The notes: generated by a model not told the origin, from the letters alone. DNA of 64,000 bases from Deinococcus ruber (GCF_014648095.1 NZ_BMQL01000005.1:124001-188000), one strand, 5' to 3'; counted from the first letter of the stretch, positions 36,151 through 49,108 are shown. Numbers and translations: made by a program.

Positions 36151-36606
36151 TCAAAGCCCCTTCACCGTCGCCAGCACCTGTTCGGGCCGCAGCGTGTAAT
36201 CGCCAGTCTTGGCCTCCACGTACTCGAAGCGCACCACGCCCGCCGTATCGATCACGAAGACCGCCCGCTGACTGATACCGCGCTCGTCGATGGCGACGCC
36301 GTAATCACGGGCGACCTTCAGATTCATGTCGGCCAACAGCGGCACCTCGATCCCGTACTCGGCAGCCCAGGCCTTGTGCGCCCACACACTGTCACGGTTG
36401 ACGCCCAGCACCACCGCGCCCGCGTCTCCGAAATCGTCCTGACGGCCCGAGTACTCGGGAAGCTGCATGCTGCAAACCGGCGAGAAATCGAGCGGATAGA
36501 ACACCAGCACCACCGCCTTCTGGCCCCGGTAGCTGCTGAGCGTCACCGAATCTCCGGCAGAGGAAGGCAGGGTAAAATCTGGGGCGGGCTGTCCGAGCAG
36601 GCTCAT
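36151..36606 (-). CDS. peroxiredoxin (AhpC/TSA, Bcp-like)
   Basis: The 151 aa thiol peroxidase has the peroxidatic cysteine in YPLDFSPVCSMQLPEYS, the P-x3-(T/S)-x2-C motif. It is the only cysteine in the protein, so a resolving Cys must come from a partner (1-Cys type). TATTCT lies 6 nt before ATG 36604-36606. It probably removes hydroperoxides in the cytosol, fitting Deinococcus oxidative stress defence. Confidence 0.9.
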   Translation of the reverse strand: MSLLGQPAPDFTLPSSAGDSVTLSSYRGQKAVVLVFYPLDFSPVCSMQLPEYSGRQDDFGDAGAVVLGVNRDSVWAHKAWAAEYGIEVPLLADMNLKVARDYGVAIDERGISQRAVFVIDTAGVVRFEYVEAKTGDYTLRPEQVLATVKGL

Positions 36607-36715
36607 GGCCTCAGAATAGCGCGTGGTTTTCCGGCGCTGTTCGCGTCCGAGCGGTCTGGTCTTTCCGGTGCACTGACACGCGAGCCGCCGACACGGGCGC
36701 TATCCTGAACGCTCC

Positions 36716-39073
36716 ATGATGCTGCGACTTGTCCGCTTTTTCGGGTGGCTGCTGTTCGTTCTGCTACTCGTCGTGTTCGCCGGGGTTCTGTATGCACGCA
36801 AGGTCAGCAACCCCGTCCTTTCCGGCACCCTGACGCTGCGCGGCCTGAAGGGTGAAGTCAGCATCGTGCGCGACCGCTGGGGCGTGCCGCATATTCGCGC
36901 CCAGGCCAGCGACGAAGACGCCCTGTACGCACTGGGCTTCGTGCACGCGCAAGACCGGATGTGGCAGATGGAATTTCAGCGCCGCGTCGCTCAGGGACGG
37001 CTTTCAGAGGTGCTGGGAGCCGCCGCGCTGCCCAAAGACAAATTCCTGCGAACCTGGGGCTTTTACCGGGCGGCTCAGGCAGCCCTGCCCGCCCTGAGTG
37101 CCAGGAGCCGCTCGCTGATCTCGGCGTACACGGCGGGCGTGAACGCGGGCATCGCCCAGGACCGCCTGCCGCTGGAATTCCGGCTGATGCGCTACCGCCC
37201 CGAGCGCTGGACAGACGTGGACAGCATCGCGTGGTCCAAATTGATGGCCTACGACCTGGGCGGCAACTGGGACGATGAACTGACCGGGCAGCGGGTCCTG
37301 AGCAAACTGGGCGCAGCGGGCCTGAACGCGGTGCTGCCGCCGTATCCGGCCAATGCCCCCACTATCCTCAGCAGCCAGGAACTCAATCTGCCGAGCGTGG
37401 CCCGGCCCACGCCTGCGCCGCTCGCCACCTCTTCCCTGCCTGCCGACGCCCTGCGACAGCTTCACGCCCAGCTTGCAGCGGCGGCCTCGCTGGGCTTTAT
37501 CAATGCGCCCGGCAAGGGCAGCAACGACTGGGTGATCGGTGGACAGCGCACGCAGTCGGGCAAACCGATCCTGGCCGACGACCCACACCTTTCGCTCAGC
37601 GCCCCGATGCTGTGGTATCTGGCCGACATACAGGGGCCGACGCTCCACGCCATCGGGGCCAGCATTCCGGGGCTGCCGGGCATCGTGATCGGGCGCAACG
37701 ACCACATCGCCTGGGGCGTCACCAACGTCAATCCCGACGTGCAGGACCTGTTTATAGAACCTGCCGGGGCCAGGCTCCAGACCCGTACCGAAGTCATCAA
37801 AGTGAAGGGGCAGCCACCTGTGAATTACCCGGTGCAGACCTCGGCGCATGGCCCGGTGGTCGCCAGCAGCAGCGACTGGCAGGACGGGCAGCAGCGGGCC
37901 GTGACGCTGCAATGGACCGCACTGGAAGACGGCGACACGACCTTCGACAGCTTCCTGGGCCTGAACTACGCGCAGAACTGGAAGCAGTTCACGGCAGCGC
38001 TGTCCAGTTACGTCGCGCCCTCACAGAATTTCGTGTACGCCGATACGGCGGGCAACATCGGTTATTACGCCCCCGGCAGGGTACCGATCCGCACGCCTGG
38101 CTGGGACGGCAGTTTGCCCGTACCCGACGACAGCGCCCACCGCTGGACGGGATACATTCCGTTTGCCCAGCTCCCACACGTCCTCAATCCCACCGACGGC
38201 CTGGTGGTCACTGCCAACAACAAGGTGACGCCCGACAGCTACAAACCCTTCCTGGCAAACAACCGCGTGTGGGCCGAGCCGTACCGCGCCGAGCGCATCC
38301 TGCAACGCCTCGACACCGGCAAGCCCCTCACGCTCGACGATGTGGCGAGCACCCAGCTCGATACCGTGTCGCTGGTGTGGAAAGGCCTCGAACCGTACCT
38401 GCTCCAGACGCAGCCGAAAGACGACCTGAGCCGGACAGCCCTCGATTTGCTGCGCGGCTGGGACGGCAACGAAACCCTCAGCAGCGTGCAGGCCAGCGTC
38501 TTCGAGGCGTGGCTGATGAAGCTGGAGGAAATGGCGCAGGATGAGGTGCCAGACGTGCGGCTGACCTCGTTTGCGGTGCTGAATCAGCTCAAGACGGGCG
38601 GAGCGCTGTGCCGGAACGCCTCGGCCAATCTGGGAAGCTGCGCCGACGAACTGGCCGCGTCGTTGCAGGCTGCCACCACCGACCTCTCGAAGCGAATGGG
38701 CACCGATCCGTCGGCGTGGGCCTGGGAAAAGCTGCACAGCAGTCTCAGCGCCCACGGAGCGTTCGGCAGCGTCGGCGCGATTGCCTGGATCTGGAACCGG
38801 GGCATCGCCACGCCCGGCGGCACCAACACCGTCGATGTGGCGCGGCCCGATTCGGGCACCTTCCATCAGACGCACGCGCCCAGCTACCGCCAGATCATCG
38901 ACCTCTCAGACATGAACCGCAGCCGCTTCATTGGCACGCTCGGGCAGGGTGGCAACCCCATCGGCTCGCACTACGCCGACATGCAGCCGATGTGGCGCGG
39001 CGGCCAGTACATCCCCATGAGCAGCCAGGCCCAGGACTGGGGCGACACGCTGACGCTGAACGCAGCTCCCTGA
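36716..39073 (+). CDS. penicillin acylase family protein (Ntn hydrolase)
   Basis: The 785 aa N-terminal-nucleophile hydrolase has an N-terminal hydrophobic segment (LVRFFGWLLFVLLLVVFAGVL) that anchors or exports it, an alpha region with YALGFVHAQDRMWQMEFQRR, and the autocleavage site GKGSNDWVIGG, where the Ser near residue 269 becomes the beta-chain nucleophile. Relatives cleave penicillins, acyl-homoserine lactones or other amides, so the substrate is open. TATCCT lies 9 nt before ATG 36716. Its 3' end precedes a promoter-terminator element and dnaA. Confidence 0.93.
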   Translation: MMLRLVRFFGWLLFVLLLVVFAGVLYARKVSNPVLSGTLTLRGLKGEVSIVRDRWGVPHIRAQASDEDALYALGFVHAQDRMWQMEFQRRVAQGRLSEVLGAAALPKDKFLRTWGFYRAAQAALPALSARSRSLISAYTAGVNAGIAQDRLPLEFRLMRYRPERWTDVDSIAWSKLMAYDLGGNWDDELTGQRVLSKLGAAGLNAVLPPYPANAPTILSSQELNLPSVARPTPAPLATSSLPADALRQLHAQLAAAASLGFINAPGKGSNDWVIGGQRTQSGKPILADDPHLSLSAPMLWYLADIQGPTLHAIGASIPGLPGIVIGRNDHIAWGVTNVNPDVQDLFIEPAGARLQTRTEVIKVKGQPPVNYPVQTSAHGPVVASSSDWQDGQQRAVTLQWTALEDGDTTFDSFLGLNYAQNWKQFTAALSSYVAPSQNFVYADTAGNIGYYAPGRVPIRTPGWDGSLPVPDDSAHRWTGYIPFAQLPHVLNPTDGLVVTANNKVTPDSYKPFLANNRVWAEPYRAERILQRLDTGKPLTLDDVASTQLDTVSLVWKGLEPYLLQTQPKDDLSRTALDLLRGWDGNETLSSVQASVFEAWLMKLEEMAQDEVPDVRLTSFAVLNQLKTGGALCRNASANLGSCADELAASLQAATTDLSKRMGTDPSAWAWEKLHSSLSAHGAFGSVGAIAWIWNRGIATPGGTNTVDVARPDSGTFHQTHAPSYRQIIDLSDMNRSRFIGTLGQGGNPIGSHYADMQPMWRGGQYIPMSSQAQDWGDTLTLNAAP

Positions 39074-39091
39074 GCCAGACGATTTCACCGC

Positions 39092-39164
39092 ATACAGTTG
39101 ACGTCCCGTGCATACCGCGCTATCCTTTTGTTATCAGCGTCCTTCGGGGCGCTTTTTTTATTGC
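39092..39164 (+). repeat. promoter-terminator repeat element, copy 2 (upstream of dnaA)
   Basis: TTGACG (39098-39103), a 17 bp spacer containing TGCATACCGCGC, TATCCT (39121-39126), six variable bases, predicted +1 A at 39133. Then AGCGTCC-TTCG-GGGCGCT (39136-39153) with seven T. The loop is a stable UUCG tetraloop closed by C-G. The predicted RNA is about 28 nt and ends 50 nt before the dnaA -10 candidate. It matches copies 1 and 3 in all parts except the discriminator and loop. Confidence 0.82.
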
Positions 39165-39210
39165 CCGTTTCGTCTGCTGGTGCTCAAATCCCCCGCCCTG
39201 GGCAGCGGAG

Positions 39211-39216
39211 TATGAT
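39211..39216 (+). promoter_or_regulatory. TATGAT hexamer, candidate dnaA -10 element
   Basis: TATGAT overlaps the only two nearby ATG codons (39212 and 39215) in the dnaA frame. If used as -10 it puts +1 near 39223, which excludes both ATGs from the mRNA. No good -35 is seen, so the call is tentative. Confidence 0.4.
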
Positions 39217-39247
39217 GCCCGCAGACTTGGCCTTAGGGGGTGAGGGT

Positions 39248-40639
<1,392 letters not shown>

Positions 40640-40899
40640 GTCGAAGTATTTTCTTTTATGAGAGGTTGTCTAGTCTGGTTGTGCTCTTTTTTCACTTTCT
40701 GTGGATAACCCTGTGGATAACCCTGTGGATAACCTGTGGATAACCTGTGGATAACTTCCCAAAAAAAACAGCCTGTGGATAACCCCCCGACTTATCCACA
40801 GGTTATCCACAGGGTTTAGGGGTTATCCACAATTGCCTGTGGAAAACTTTTCCGCAGCCAGCGCGGCTCCAACCGACTTATCCACAGTTTCCACAGGGC

Positions 40900-40920
40900 C
40901 TACTACTACTACTACTACTA
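40900..40920. promoter_or_regulatory. DnaA-trio array (seven CTA repeats) and adjacent unwinding element
   Basis: Seven uninterrupted CTA triplets directly follow the box at 40878-40886 and a GGGCC stretch. The complementary strand reads TAG repeats, the DnaA-trio pattern described for bacterial origins. TTTATATATCTTTT follows as the likely melting site. Confidence 0.75.
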
Positions 40921-41151
40921 TTTATATATCTTTTACAGAAGAATCTTTTAGCGGACGAGCAGGCATGAGTCGTCCCATTCACCGACTATCCAAAAAGGGC
41001 AACCAGCGCTACTCAAAATCCGCTACTCTGCCAGCACGAATCGGTGCAGCCCGGTTTCTGAAAATCATCAATCTCTCATCTAAGACTGGATGCTGCATCC
41101 GAGTCTGAAGTTTGAGAGCGAGCAGAAAAGTTCAAAGTGACGGTCAGGTCA

Positions 41152-41180
41152 AAAAGCTCCGGTATGGCAGGAGCTTTGGA
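41152..41180 (+). promoter_or_regulatory. stem-loop just upstream of dnaN
   Basis: AAAGCTCC / GGAGCTTT with a 9 nt loop ends about 5 nt before the dnaN ribosome site. It is not followed by a T run, so it is more likely an RNA structure in the dnaN leader than a terminator. Confidence 0.35.
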
Positions 41181-41197
41181 TTTTGGAAGGAGCAAGT

Positions 41198-42280
41198 ATG
41201 CGAGCGCACGTCAGCAAAAAAACTCTGAGTGAAGGACTGGGAATGCTCGAACGCGTCATTCCCAGCAGATCGAGCAACCCGCTGCTCACCGCCATCAAGG
41301 TCGATGCCGAGGGCCGTGGCCTGACGCTCAGCGGCACGAATCTGGAAATCGATCTGAGCTGCTTCGTTCCTGCCGAGATCAGCGAGGCGGCATCTTTCGT
41401 GGTTCCGGCCCACCTGTTCGCTCAGATCGTGCGGAACCTGGGCGGCGAACTGGTCGAACTGGAACTCAGCGGCGCGGAACTGGCGGTCAGAGCCAGTGGC
41501 TCGGATTTCAAATTGCAGACGGGCGACCTCAGCGCGTACCCGGAGCTGAGCTTTCCCGGCACCGCCGATGCCACGCTGGACGCCGCCGAACTCAGCCGCT
41601 CGCTGTCGAGCGTGCGCTACGCCGCTTCCAACGAGGCGTTTCAGGCGGTCTTCCGGGGGTTGAAAGTCGAGCAGCACGCTTCCAAGGCCCGCGTGGTGGC
41701 GTCAGACGGCTTTCGGCTGGCTCTGCGCGAATTCAGCGTGATCGGAGAGCCGCGCAGCCTGATCGTGCCTGCCCGCAGCGCCGACGAACTGGTGCGCGTG
41801 CTGCGTGACGGCGACGCCCGTCTGAGTTTCTCGGAGGGCATGCTGGGTGTTACCACCGACCGCGTTCGCATGAATGTCAAGCTGCTCGACGGAGATTTCC
41901 CCGACTACGAGCGGGTCATTCCCAAAGACATCAAGCTGCGTGTCACGCTTCCGGCGGCGGCGCTCAAGGAGGCGGTGTCGCGGGTGGCGGTGCTGGCCGA
42001 CAAGAACGCCAACAACCGCGTCGAATTCCTGATCTCCGAGGGAACGCTGCGTCTGGCCGCCGAGGGCGACTATGGCCGCGCCCAGGACACGCTGACAGTC
42101 CAGCAGGAGGGCAGCGAACCTGCCATGAGCCTGGGCTTCAACGCCAAATACGTGCTCGACGCGCTCGGCCCTATCGAAGGAGACGCCGAGTTATTGTTCA
42201 GCGGCTCTACCAGCCCCGCTATGTTCAAGGGAAGTGGTGACGCGGGGTATTTGGCAGTCGTGGTGCCGCTGCGCGTTTAA
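41198..42280 (+). CDS. dnaN: DNA polymerase III beta sliding clamp DnaN
   Basis: The 360 aa clamp encircles DNA and tethers polymerase. It begins [31 protein letters not shown], with the three-fold clamp domain repeats, and ends LAVVVPLRV with the conserved C-terminal region. GGAAGGAG lies 6 nt before ATG 41198, which fixes the start. Order oriC-dnaN after dnaA is the classical arrangement. Confidence 0.96.
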   Translation: MRAHVSKKTLSEGLGMLERVIPSRSSNPLLTAIKVDAEGRGLTLSGTNLEIDLSCFVPAEISEAASFVVPAHLFAQIVRNLGGELVELELSGAELAVRASGSDFKLQTGDLSAYPELSFPGTADATLDAAELSRSLSSVRYAASNEAFQAVFRGLKVEQHASKARVVASDGFRLALREFSVIGEPRSLIVPARSADELVRVLRDGDARLSFSEGMLGVTTDRVRMNVKLLDGDFPDYERVIPKDIKLRVTLPAAALKEAVSRVAVLADKNANNRVEFLISEGTLRLAAEGDYGRAQDTLTVQQEGSEPAMSLGFNAKYVLDALGPIEGDAELLFSGSTSPAMFKGSGDAGYLAVVVPLRV

Positions 42281-42393
42281 GAGGCCAGTGGGGGGCAGCA
42301 CGGGGCATCCTTCGCCCATGTCTGTACTCCGTTGACGCCTGTTGGACTTCTTCGGTGTCAGGGAAGGTGTGTTCTAGCTGACCTGCGCTGCAC

Positions 42394-42424
42394 TTGAGAG
42401 GAGTACCGTCAGGCGGGATATAGT
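42394..42424 (+). promoter_or_regulatory. possible eno promoter
   Basis: TTGAGA (42394-42399) and TATAGT (42419-42424) with a 19 bp spacer lie about 70 bp upstream of eno. The long spacer makes this a tentative call. Confidence 0.35.
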
Positions 42425-42465
42425 GTGAGATGTACACCTTGTTAGGCTGCCGCAACAGTGGCTGA

Positions 42466-43800
<1,335 letters not shown>

Positions 43801-43810
43801 CGCTGGGCCA

Positions 43811-43860
43811 TGAGCTATGGGTGATGAGCAACAGCCGTCCTGCTCATTCCCCATAGCTCA
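43811..43860. repeat. GAGCTATG-type inverted repeat between eno and pyk
   Basis: Arms 43811-43830 (TGAGCTATGGGTGATGAGCA) and 43841-43860 pair over 20 bp with two mismatches and a 10 nt loop. There is no T run. It belongs to the GAGCTATG repeat family and could stop 3' decay or attenuate transcription into pyk. Confidence 0.55.
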
Positions 43861-43899
43861 AAGCCGTCTGGAAGCATTTCCATCATCGGAGACTGACAC

Positions 43900-45339
43900 A
43901 TGAAGCATTTTGACCGCGCCACCAAGATTGTCGCCACCATCGGCCCCGCCAGCCGCGATCCGCAGGTGCTCGAACGCATGATCGACGCCGGGCTGAACGT
44001 GGTTCGCATGAATTTCTCGCACGGTTCACAGGACGACCACCGCCAGACGTACAACATGGTGCGCGAGCTGGCCGCCAGAAAGGGCGTGACCATCGGCATC
44101 TTGCAGGATCTGCAAGGCCCCAAGATCCGTACTGCCCGCTTCGCCAACGGCTCGGTCTCGCTCGCCAAGGGCCAGAAATTCATCATCACCATGGACGACG
44201 TTGAAGGCGACGAGCACCGCGTGGGCAGCACCTACAAGGGTCTGGCCGCCGATGTGTACCCCGGCATGGACCTGCTGCTGGACGACGGCAACATGGCGCT
44301 TCAGGTCGAAGGCGTGAAGGGCAACGACATCACCACCATCGTGACGGTGGGCGGCGTGCTGAAGAACAACAAGGGCATCAACGTGCCGCAGGCCGAGCTG
44401 AGCGTGCCCGCCATGTCCGACAAGGACGTGGAAGACATGGCCTTTGGAGCGGAACTCGGCGTGGACTGGGTCGCCCTGAGCTTTGTTCGCAGCCGCGACG
44501 ACCTGTTGCTGGCCCGCCACTATCTGTCGCGCTACGGCAGCCGCGCCAAGCTGATGGCGAAGATCGAGAAGCCGCAGGCCGTCGAACGATTCGACGATAT
44601 TTTGAAAGAAGTGGACGGCATCATGGTGGCGCGTGGAGATCTGGGCGTGGAGATGCGCCCCGAGCAGGTTCCGGTCATCCAGAAGCGCCTGATTCGTGCG
44701 TGCCGCGAGGTGGGGAAGCCGGTCATCACGGCCACCCAGATGCTCGAAAGCATGATCAATCTGCCGCGCCCCACCCGCGCCGAGGCGTCGGACGTGGCGA
44801 ACGCGATTTTCGACGGCACCGACGCCGTGATGCTCAGCGGCGAGAGTGCGGCGGGGCTGTATCCGGTGGAAGCGGTCGCCATGATGGACAGAATCGCCCG
44901 TGAAGCCGAGGCCAGCCCGGAATACAAGCTGCTTCAGGCGCAGGAGATCGATACCACGCTGGCCCAAGACGCCATCGCGCAGGCAGCGTGTACCATCGGT
45001 CAGGATCTGGGCGTGGCGGCCATCGTCAGCTTTACCAAGACCGGCGGCGCGGCCACCCGCATCGCCAAGAACCGCCCCAAGCTGGCGATTCTGGCCCTGA
45101 CACCCAACGAGCAGACGCGCAACCAGCTCGCGCTGTCGTGGGGTGTGGTCCCGATGCTGAGTGAAGACCCCCTCGACACCGACGACATGGTGCGTATCGC
45201 CAGCGAGGAGCTTCAGCGCAGCAATCTGGCGGAGGTCGGTGAGCGCTACGTCATCACGGCGGGCGTGCCGTTCGGCGTGCAGGGCACCACCAACATGATC
45301 CGCGTCGAGCGTCTGCGGGCCACCACCGCCGGAAGCTGA
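43900..45339 (+). CDS. pyk: pyruvate kinase
   Basis: The 479 aa enzyme catalyses the last glycolytic step, phosphoenolpyruvate + ADP to pyruvate + ATP. TKIVATIGPASRD, VRMNFSHGSQDDH and MVARGDLGVEM are the substrate and metal-site motifs; the C-terminal third (from about residue 350) is the allosteric domain. GGAG lies about 9 nt before the ATG. It lies next to eno, grouping two consecutive glycolytic steps. Confidence 0.97.
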   Translation: MKHFDRATKIVATIGPASRDPQVLERMIDAGLNVVRMNFSHGSQDDHRQTYNMVRELAARKGVTIGILQDLQGPKIRTARFANGSVSLAKGQKFIITMDDVEGDEHRVGSTYKGLAADVYPGMDLLLDDGNMALQVEGVKGNDITTIVTVGGVLKNNKGINVPQAELSVPAMSDKDVEDMAFGAELGVDWVALSFVRSRDDLLLARHYLSRYGSRAKLMAKIEKPQAVERFDDILKEVDGIMVARGDLGVEMRPEQVPVIQKRLIRACREVGKPVITATQMLESMINLPRPTRAEASDVANAIFDGTDAVMLSGESAAGLYPVEAVAMMDRIAREAEASPEYKLLQAQEIDTTLAQDAIAQAACTIGQDLGVAAIVSFTKTGGAATRIAKNRPKLAILALTPNEQTRNQLALSWGVVPMLSEDPLDTDDMVRIASEELQRSNLAEVGERYVITAGVPFGVQGTTNMIRVERLRATTAGS

Positions 45340-45358
45340 CACCCGGAGAACCATTGCA

Positions 45359-45394
45359 GGGGCGGGTCATTCCAGTGGAGTGACCCGCCCCTTT
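45359..45394 (+). terminator. terminator after pyk
   Basis: GGGGCGGGTCA / TGACCCGCCCC, an 11 bp stem with an 11 nt loop, 20 nt past the pyk stop, followed by TTTCG. Confidence 0.75.
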
Positions 45395-45478
45395 CGTTGC
45401 CGATGTCGGGGCAAGCCCCTGAAGCGTTCGCCAGTTGCTCGATTCGTTCCCGCCCGATGTCAGCCTGAAGTCATCTTT

Positions 45479-45543
45479 TTATCCACAGGCAAGGCATTTT
45501 ATCCACAATTGCATGTGGATAACTTTGTTCGGCCTGGGGATAA
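45479..45543. promoter_or_regulatory. second DnaA-box cluster (extra-origin)
   Basis: Two TTATCCACA (45479-45487, 45499-45507), one TGTGGATAA (45514-45522) and one single-mismatch TGGGGATAA (45535-45543) lie in 65 bp between the convergent pyk and tyrS genes. The first two are 20 bp apart, the next 15 bp. No other gene is here. Confidence 0.8.
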
Positions 45544-45586
45544 CTTCTGCGAGACGGGCGCAATTGCCTGAGCTGGCGACAGCGCT

Positions 45587-46897
<1,311 letters not shown>

Positions 46898-47032
46898 CTA
46901 TCCCGCCGTGCGGCGGGGCAGATATGCAAGTCGGTTCAGACGCCTCATGTCATCAATTCTAGCAGGTCGGGTGGGCTGCGCTGGCGGCTCTCCCCTTCCC
47001 TGCTGCGCGAACATGCTAAACAGGGAACCATC

Positions 47033-47617
47033 ATGCTGACCATGCAGCAACTCCGCGAATCGTTGCCCAGGCCGGGGCGGGTGGAATGGGCCGGACTGAG
47101 AAGCCAGCGGCGAGGCGAGGTGCTGAGCGTTCCGGAAGTGCTGGCTCATCCATTGGTGGGGCTGGTGGGCGACCACGGCAAGCGTGTTCCGGCTCGCCTG
47201 AAGGCCATCAACGGGTCGGCGGGCGAGGTGCTGGTGTCTCGGGCAGACCAGGAAGCTGCTGAAGCGCCTGTGACCTCCTACGGGGGAAAACGTCAGGTCA
47301 CGCTGATTCAGGCCGAGCATCTGCCGGTCATCGCGGCGCTGGCAGGGCTGGAACAGGTGACCCCCGAAATGTTGCGGCGAAACATAGTGATCTCGGGGCT
47401 GCCCCTGCTGGCCCTGAAGGATCGCCGCTTCCGGCTCGGCAGCGATGAGCACGGCTGGGTGCTGCTGGAGGGTACCGGAGAATGCCACCCGTGTTCGCGC
47501 ATGGAGGAAACGCTGGGGCCGGGCGGCTACAACGCGGTTCGCGGGCATGGCGGCATCACGGCGCGGGTGCTGGAGGGCGGCAGTATCCGGCTGGGCGATC
47601 TTCTGACGCCGCTGTAG
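47033..47617 (+). CDS. MOSC domain protein (second copy in window)
   Basis: The 194 aa protein has the C-terminal MOSC signature: RRNIVISGLPLLALKDRRFRLG, then EGTGECHPCSRMEETLGPGGYNAVRGHGGI (two parts), including the conserved Cys. It differs markedly from the MOSC protein at 5350-5901, so they are not recent duplicates. AGGGA lies 8 nt before ATG 47033; ATG 47042 is an alternative. It could help sulfurate molybdenum cofactor or related metal-sulfur ligands. Confidence 0.85.
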   Translation: MLTMQQLRESLPRPGRVEWAGLRSQRRGEVLSVPEVLAHPLVGLVGDHGKRVPARLKAINGSAGEVLVSRADQEAAEAPVTSYGGKRQVTLIQAEHLPVIAALAGLEQVTPEMLRRNIVISGLPLLALKDRRFRLGSDEHGWVLLEGTGECHPCSRMEETLGPGGYNAVRGHGGITARVLEGGSIRLGDLLTPL

Positions 47618-47646
47618 CGCACCACCGCTGCGCTGCCGCGTGCCGT

Positions 47647-47652
47647 TATCCT
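47647..47652 (+). promoter_or_regulatory. -10 hexamer TATCCT
   Basis: TATCCT ends 6 nt before the ATG at 47659 (leaderless layout). Confidence 0.5.
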
Positions 47653-47658
47653 GACGCC

Positions 47659-48213
47659 ATGTCTGCCACGCCGCCCAAACGCTCCAGAAGGTCAATCGAC
47701 GCCTCGCTCGGCTTTACCCGGCTGATCGTCGAATTCGGCGTGCTGTCCAGTTTTCTGTTTTCACTGGTGCTGTTCGTGAACGGCACCGTGCGAACCGTGA
47801 CGCTGATCTGGGCCGAACTGCCGCATTTTGCCAGCGCGGCGGCAGGGAAGGAACTGTTGATCGCCGCCATCGAGCAGACCGACAATCTGCTGATTGCCAC
47901 CGCGCTCCTCATCATCAGCATCGGCATGCAGGAACTGTTCGTGGGGCGCATCGGCAACGTGCCGACCTGGCTGCATATCGCCAGTTTCGACGACCTGAAG
48001 CAGAAGCTGCTGGGTATCGTGGTGGTGGCGCTGGCGGTCAAGTTCTTCAGTGTCGCGGTCAAGTGGGAAAGCGGCCCCAGCCTCGACATCCTGACCTTTG
48101 GGGCGGCAGTGGCGGCGGTGATGCTGGCAACAGGCATGTACAGCTACATCCTGCCGCGCCTGGGCCACCACGCGGCAGACGAGCCAGAGCCACAGTCTGC
48201 TCAGGATTCCTGA
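47659..48213 (+). CDS. UPF0114 (YqhA-type) membrane protein
   Basis: The 184 aa protein of the YqhA/UPF0114 family has four helices; VEFGVLSSFLFSLVLFVNG, LLIATALLIISIGMQELFVG and the segment around DDLKQKLLGIVVVALAVKF match the family. The function is unknown. The ATG at 47659 fits the hexamer upstream, not the longer open frame. The stop and the trmK ATG overlap as TGATG. Confidence 0.88.
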   Translation: MSATPPKRSRRSIDASLGFTRLIVEFGVLSSFLFSLVLFVNGTVRTVTLIWAELPHFASAAAGKELLIAAIEQTDNLLIATALLIISIGMQELFVGRIGNVPTWLHIASFDDLKQKLLGIVVVALAVKFFSVAVKWESGPSLDILTFGAAVAAVMLATGMYSYILPRLGHHAADEPEPQSAQDS

Positions 48214-48878
48214 TGCCCGAACCCCGTCTGGAAGCGGCGATTCACCTGATCCGCGCCGAAGTGCATGCCGACATCGGTTCCGATCACGCAGAGCTGCCAA
48301 TCGCGCTGCTGACATCGGGGCGGGCGGGACGGGTCGTGGTGGTCGAGAAGACGCCGCCCCCGCTGGCTGTGGCGCGGCAGGCCATCGGGCGGGCGGGCCT
48401 GCTGGCGCGGGCAGAGCTGCGGCTGGGCGACGGATTTGCGCCCATCGCGCCCGGTGAGGTGCACAGTGCCAGCATCACCGGCATGGGCCAGCGCACCATA
48501 CTGGGCATTCTGGACCGCGCCGCCGAGCGCCTGCCCGCTGCCCTGATCCTTCAGCCCAACGACGGAGCCGAGTTGCTGCGCCAGTGGGCCAGAATGCAGG
48601 GCTGGTGGCTGACCGCCGAGACACTGACGCCGGGTTTCTGGCGCTATCCGGTACTGCGTCTCGACAGACGCGCTGGCCCCGATCCTGCCTACGACGGTCT
48701 TCCGGTGCGGGTTGCCGAGCGCTTCGGCCCGCACCTGCTGCACGCGGCCCATCCGCTGCTGCTGGCCGAAATGGCGGCACAGCAGGCCAGACTGGAACCG
48801 CTGGAGCGCTTCGGACGTCCCGAGGTGCTGACCGAGCTGCATACGCTCAGGGAAGCGCTGGCGTGGCTGACAGGGTAG
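48213..48878 (+). CDS. trmK: tRNA (adenine(22)-N1)-methyltransferase TrmK
   Basis: The 221 aa methyltransferase has DIGSDHAELPIALL as the SAM-binding loop and ASITGMGQRTILGIL, characteristic of TrmK, which methylates A22 of tRNA. Overlap TGATG with the UPF0114 gene indicates co-translation. LILQPNDGAELLRQWA is the conserved post-motif region. Confidence 0.9.
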   Translation: MPEPRLEAAIHLIRAEVHADIGSDHAELPIALLTSGRAGRVVVVEKTPPPLAVARQAIGRAGLLARAELRLGDGFAPIAPGEVHSASITGMGQRTILGILDRAAERLPAALILQPNDGAELLRQWARMQGWWLTAETLTPGFWRYPVLRLDRRAGPDPAYDGLPVRVAERFGPHLLHAAHPLLLAEMAAQQARLEPLERFGRPEVLTELHTLREALAWLTG

Positions 48879-48912
48879 CCGTAGCCGCGAGTCTGACTGG
48901 CTATCTGCGTGG

Positions 48913-48986
48913 GCAATAAAAAAAGCGCCCACTGGGGACGCTGATGACTTCAAGATAGCGCGGTATGCACGCCACGTCAACTGTAT
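48913..48986 (-). repeat. promoter-terminator repeat element, copy 3
   Basis: On the minus strand: TTGACG (48980-48975), a 17 bp spacer with TGCATACCGCGC, TATCTT (48957-48952), six variable bases, predicted +1 near 48945, then AGCGTCC (48942-48936) pairing with GGGCGCT (48930-48924) and seven T. It points back into the 3' end of trmK. Same layout as copies 1 and 2. Confidence 0.82.
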
Positions 48987-49108
48987 TCGGTCGGTGTCAA
49001 AGGGGCTGAGGAGCAGATGCTGGCAGTCTGTCAGCGCTCTTGGGTCGCCTGCTGGAGCAGCGGTCAGGAGCCTGCACCTCCAGCGACAGGAGGAATACCG
49101 GGACTTCC

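Larger units (their letters stand above)
40640..41197. other. chromosomal replication origin oriC
   Basis: The 558 bp dnaA-dnaN gap holds ten perfect DnaA boxes. Six read TGTGGATAA (starting 40700, 40712, 40724, 40735, 40746, 40774) and four TTATCCACA (40792, 40803, 40823, 40878). Degenerate ones lie at 40838 and 40887. Boxes 1-5 are spaced 11-12 bp, about one helical turn. After the last boxes comes a 7-fold CTA run (40900-40920), a short AT-rich tract TTTATATATC, and no gene. This fits a basal unwinding system with DnaA-trios. Confidence 0.93.

Noticed and set aside
39098..39247. Upstream extension of dnaA to codon 39098
   Set aside because: The extra residues are translated from the promoter-terminator element and its leader, not from DnaA domain I.
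40700..40886. Repeated TGTGGATAA as a CRISPR array
   Set aside because: Units are 9 bp DnaA boxes in both orientations with no spacers of uniform length.
40833..41108. 91-codon frame inside oriC
   Set aside because: It starts and runs through DnaA boxes and the CTA run; composition reflects the origin sequence, no protein features.
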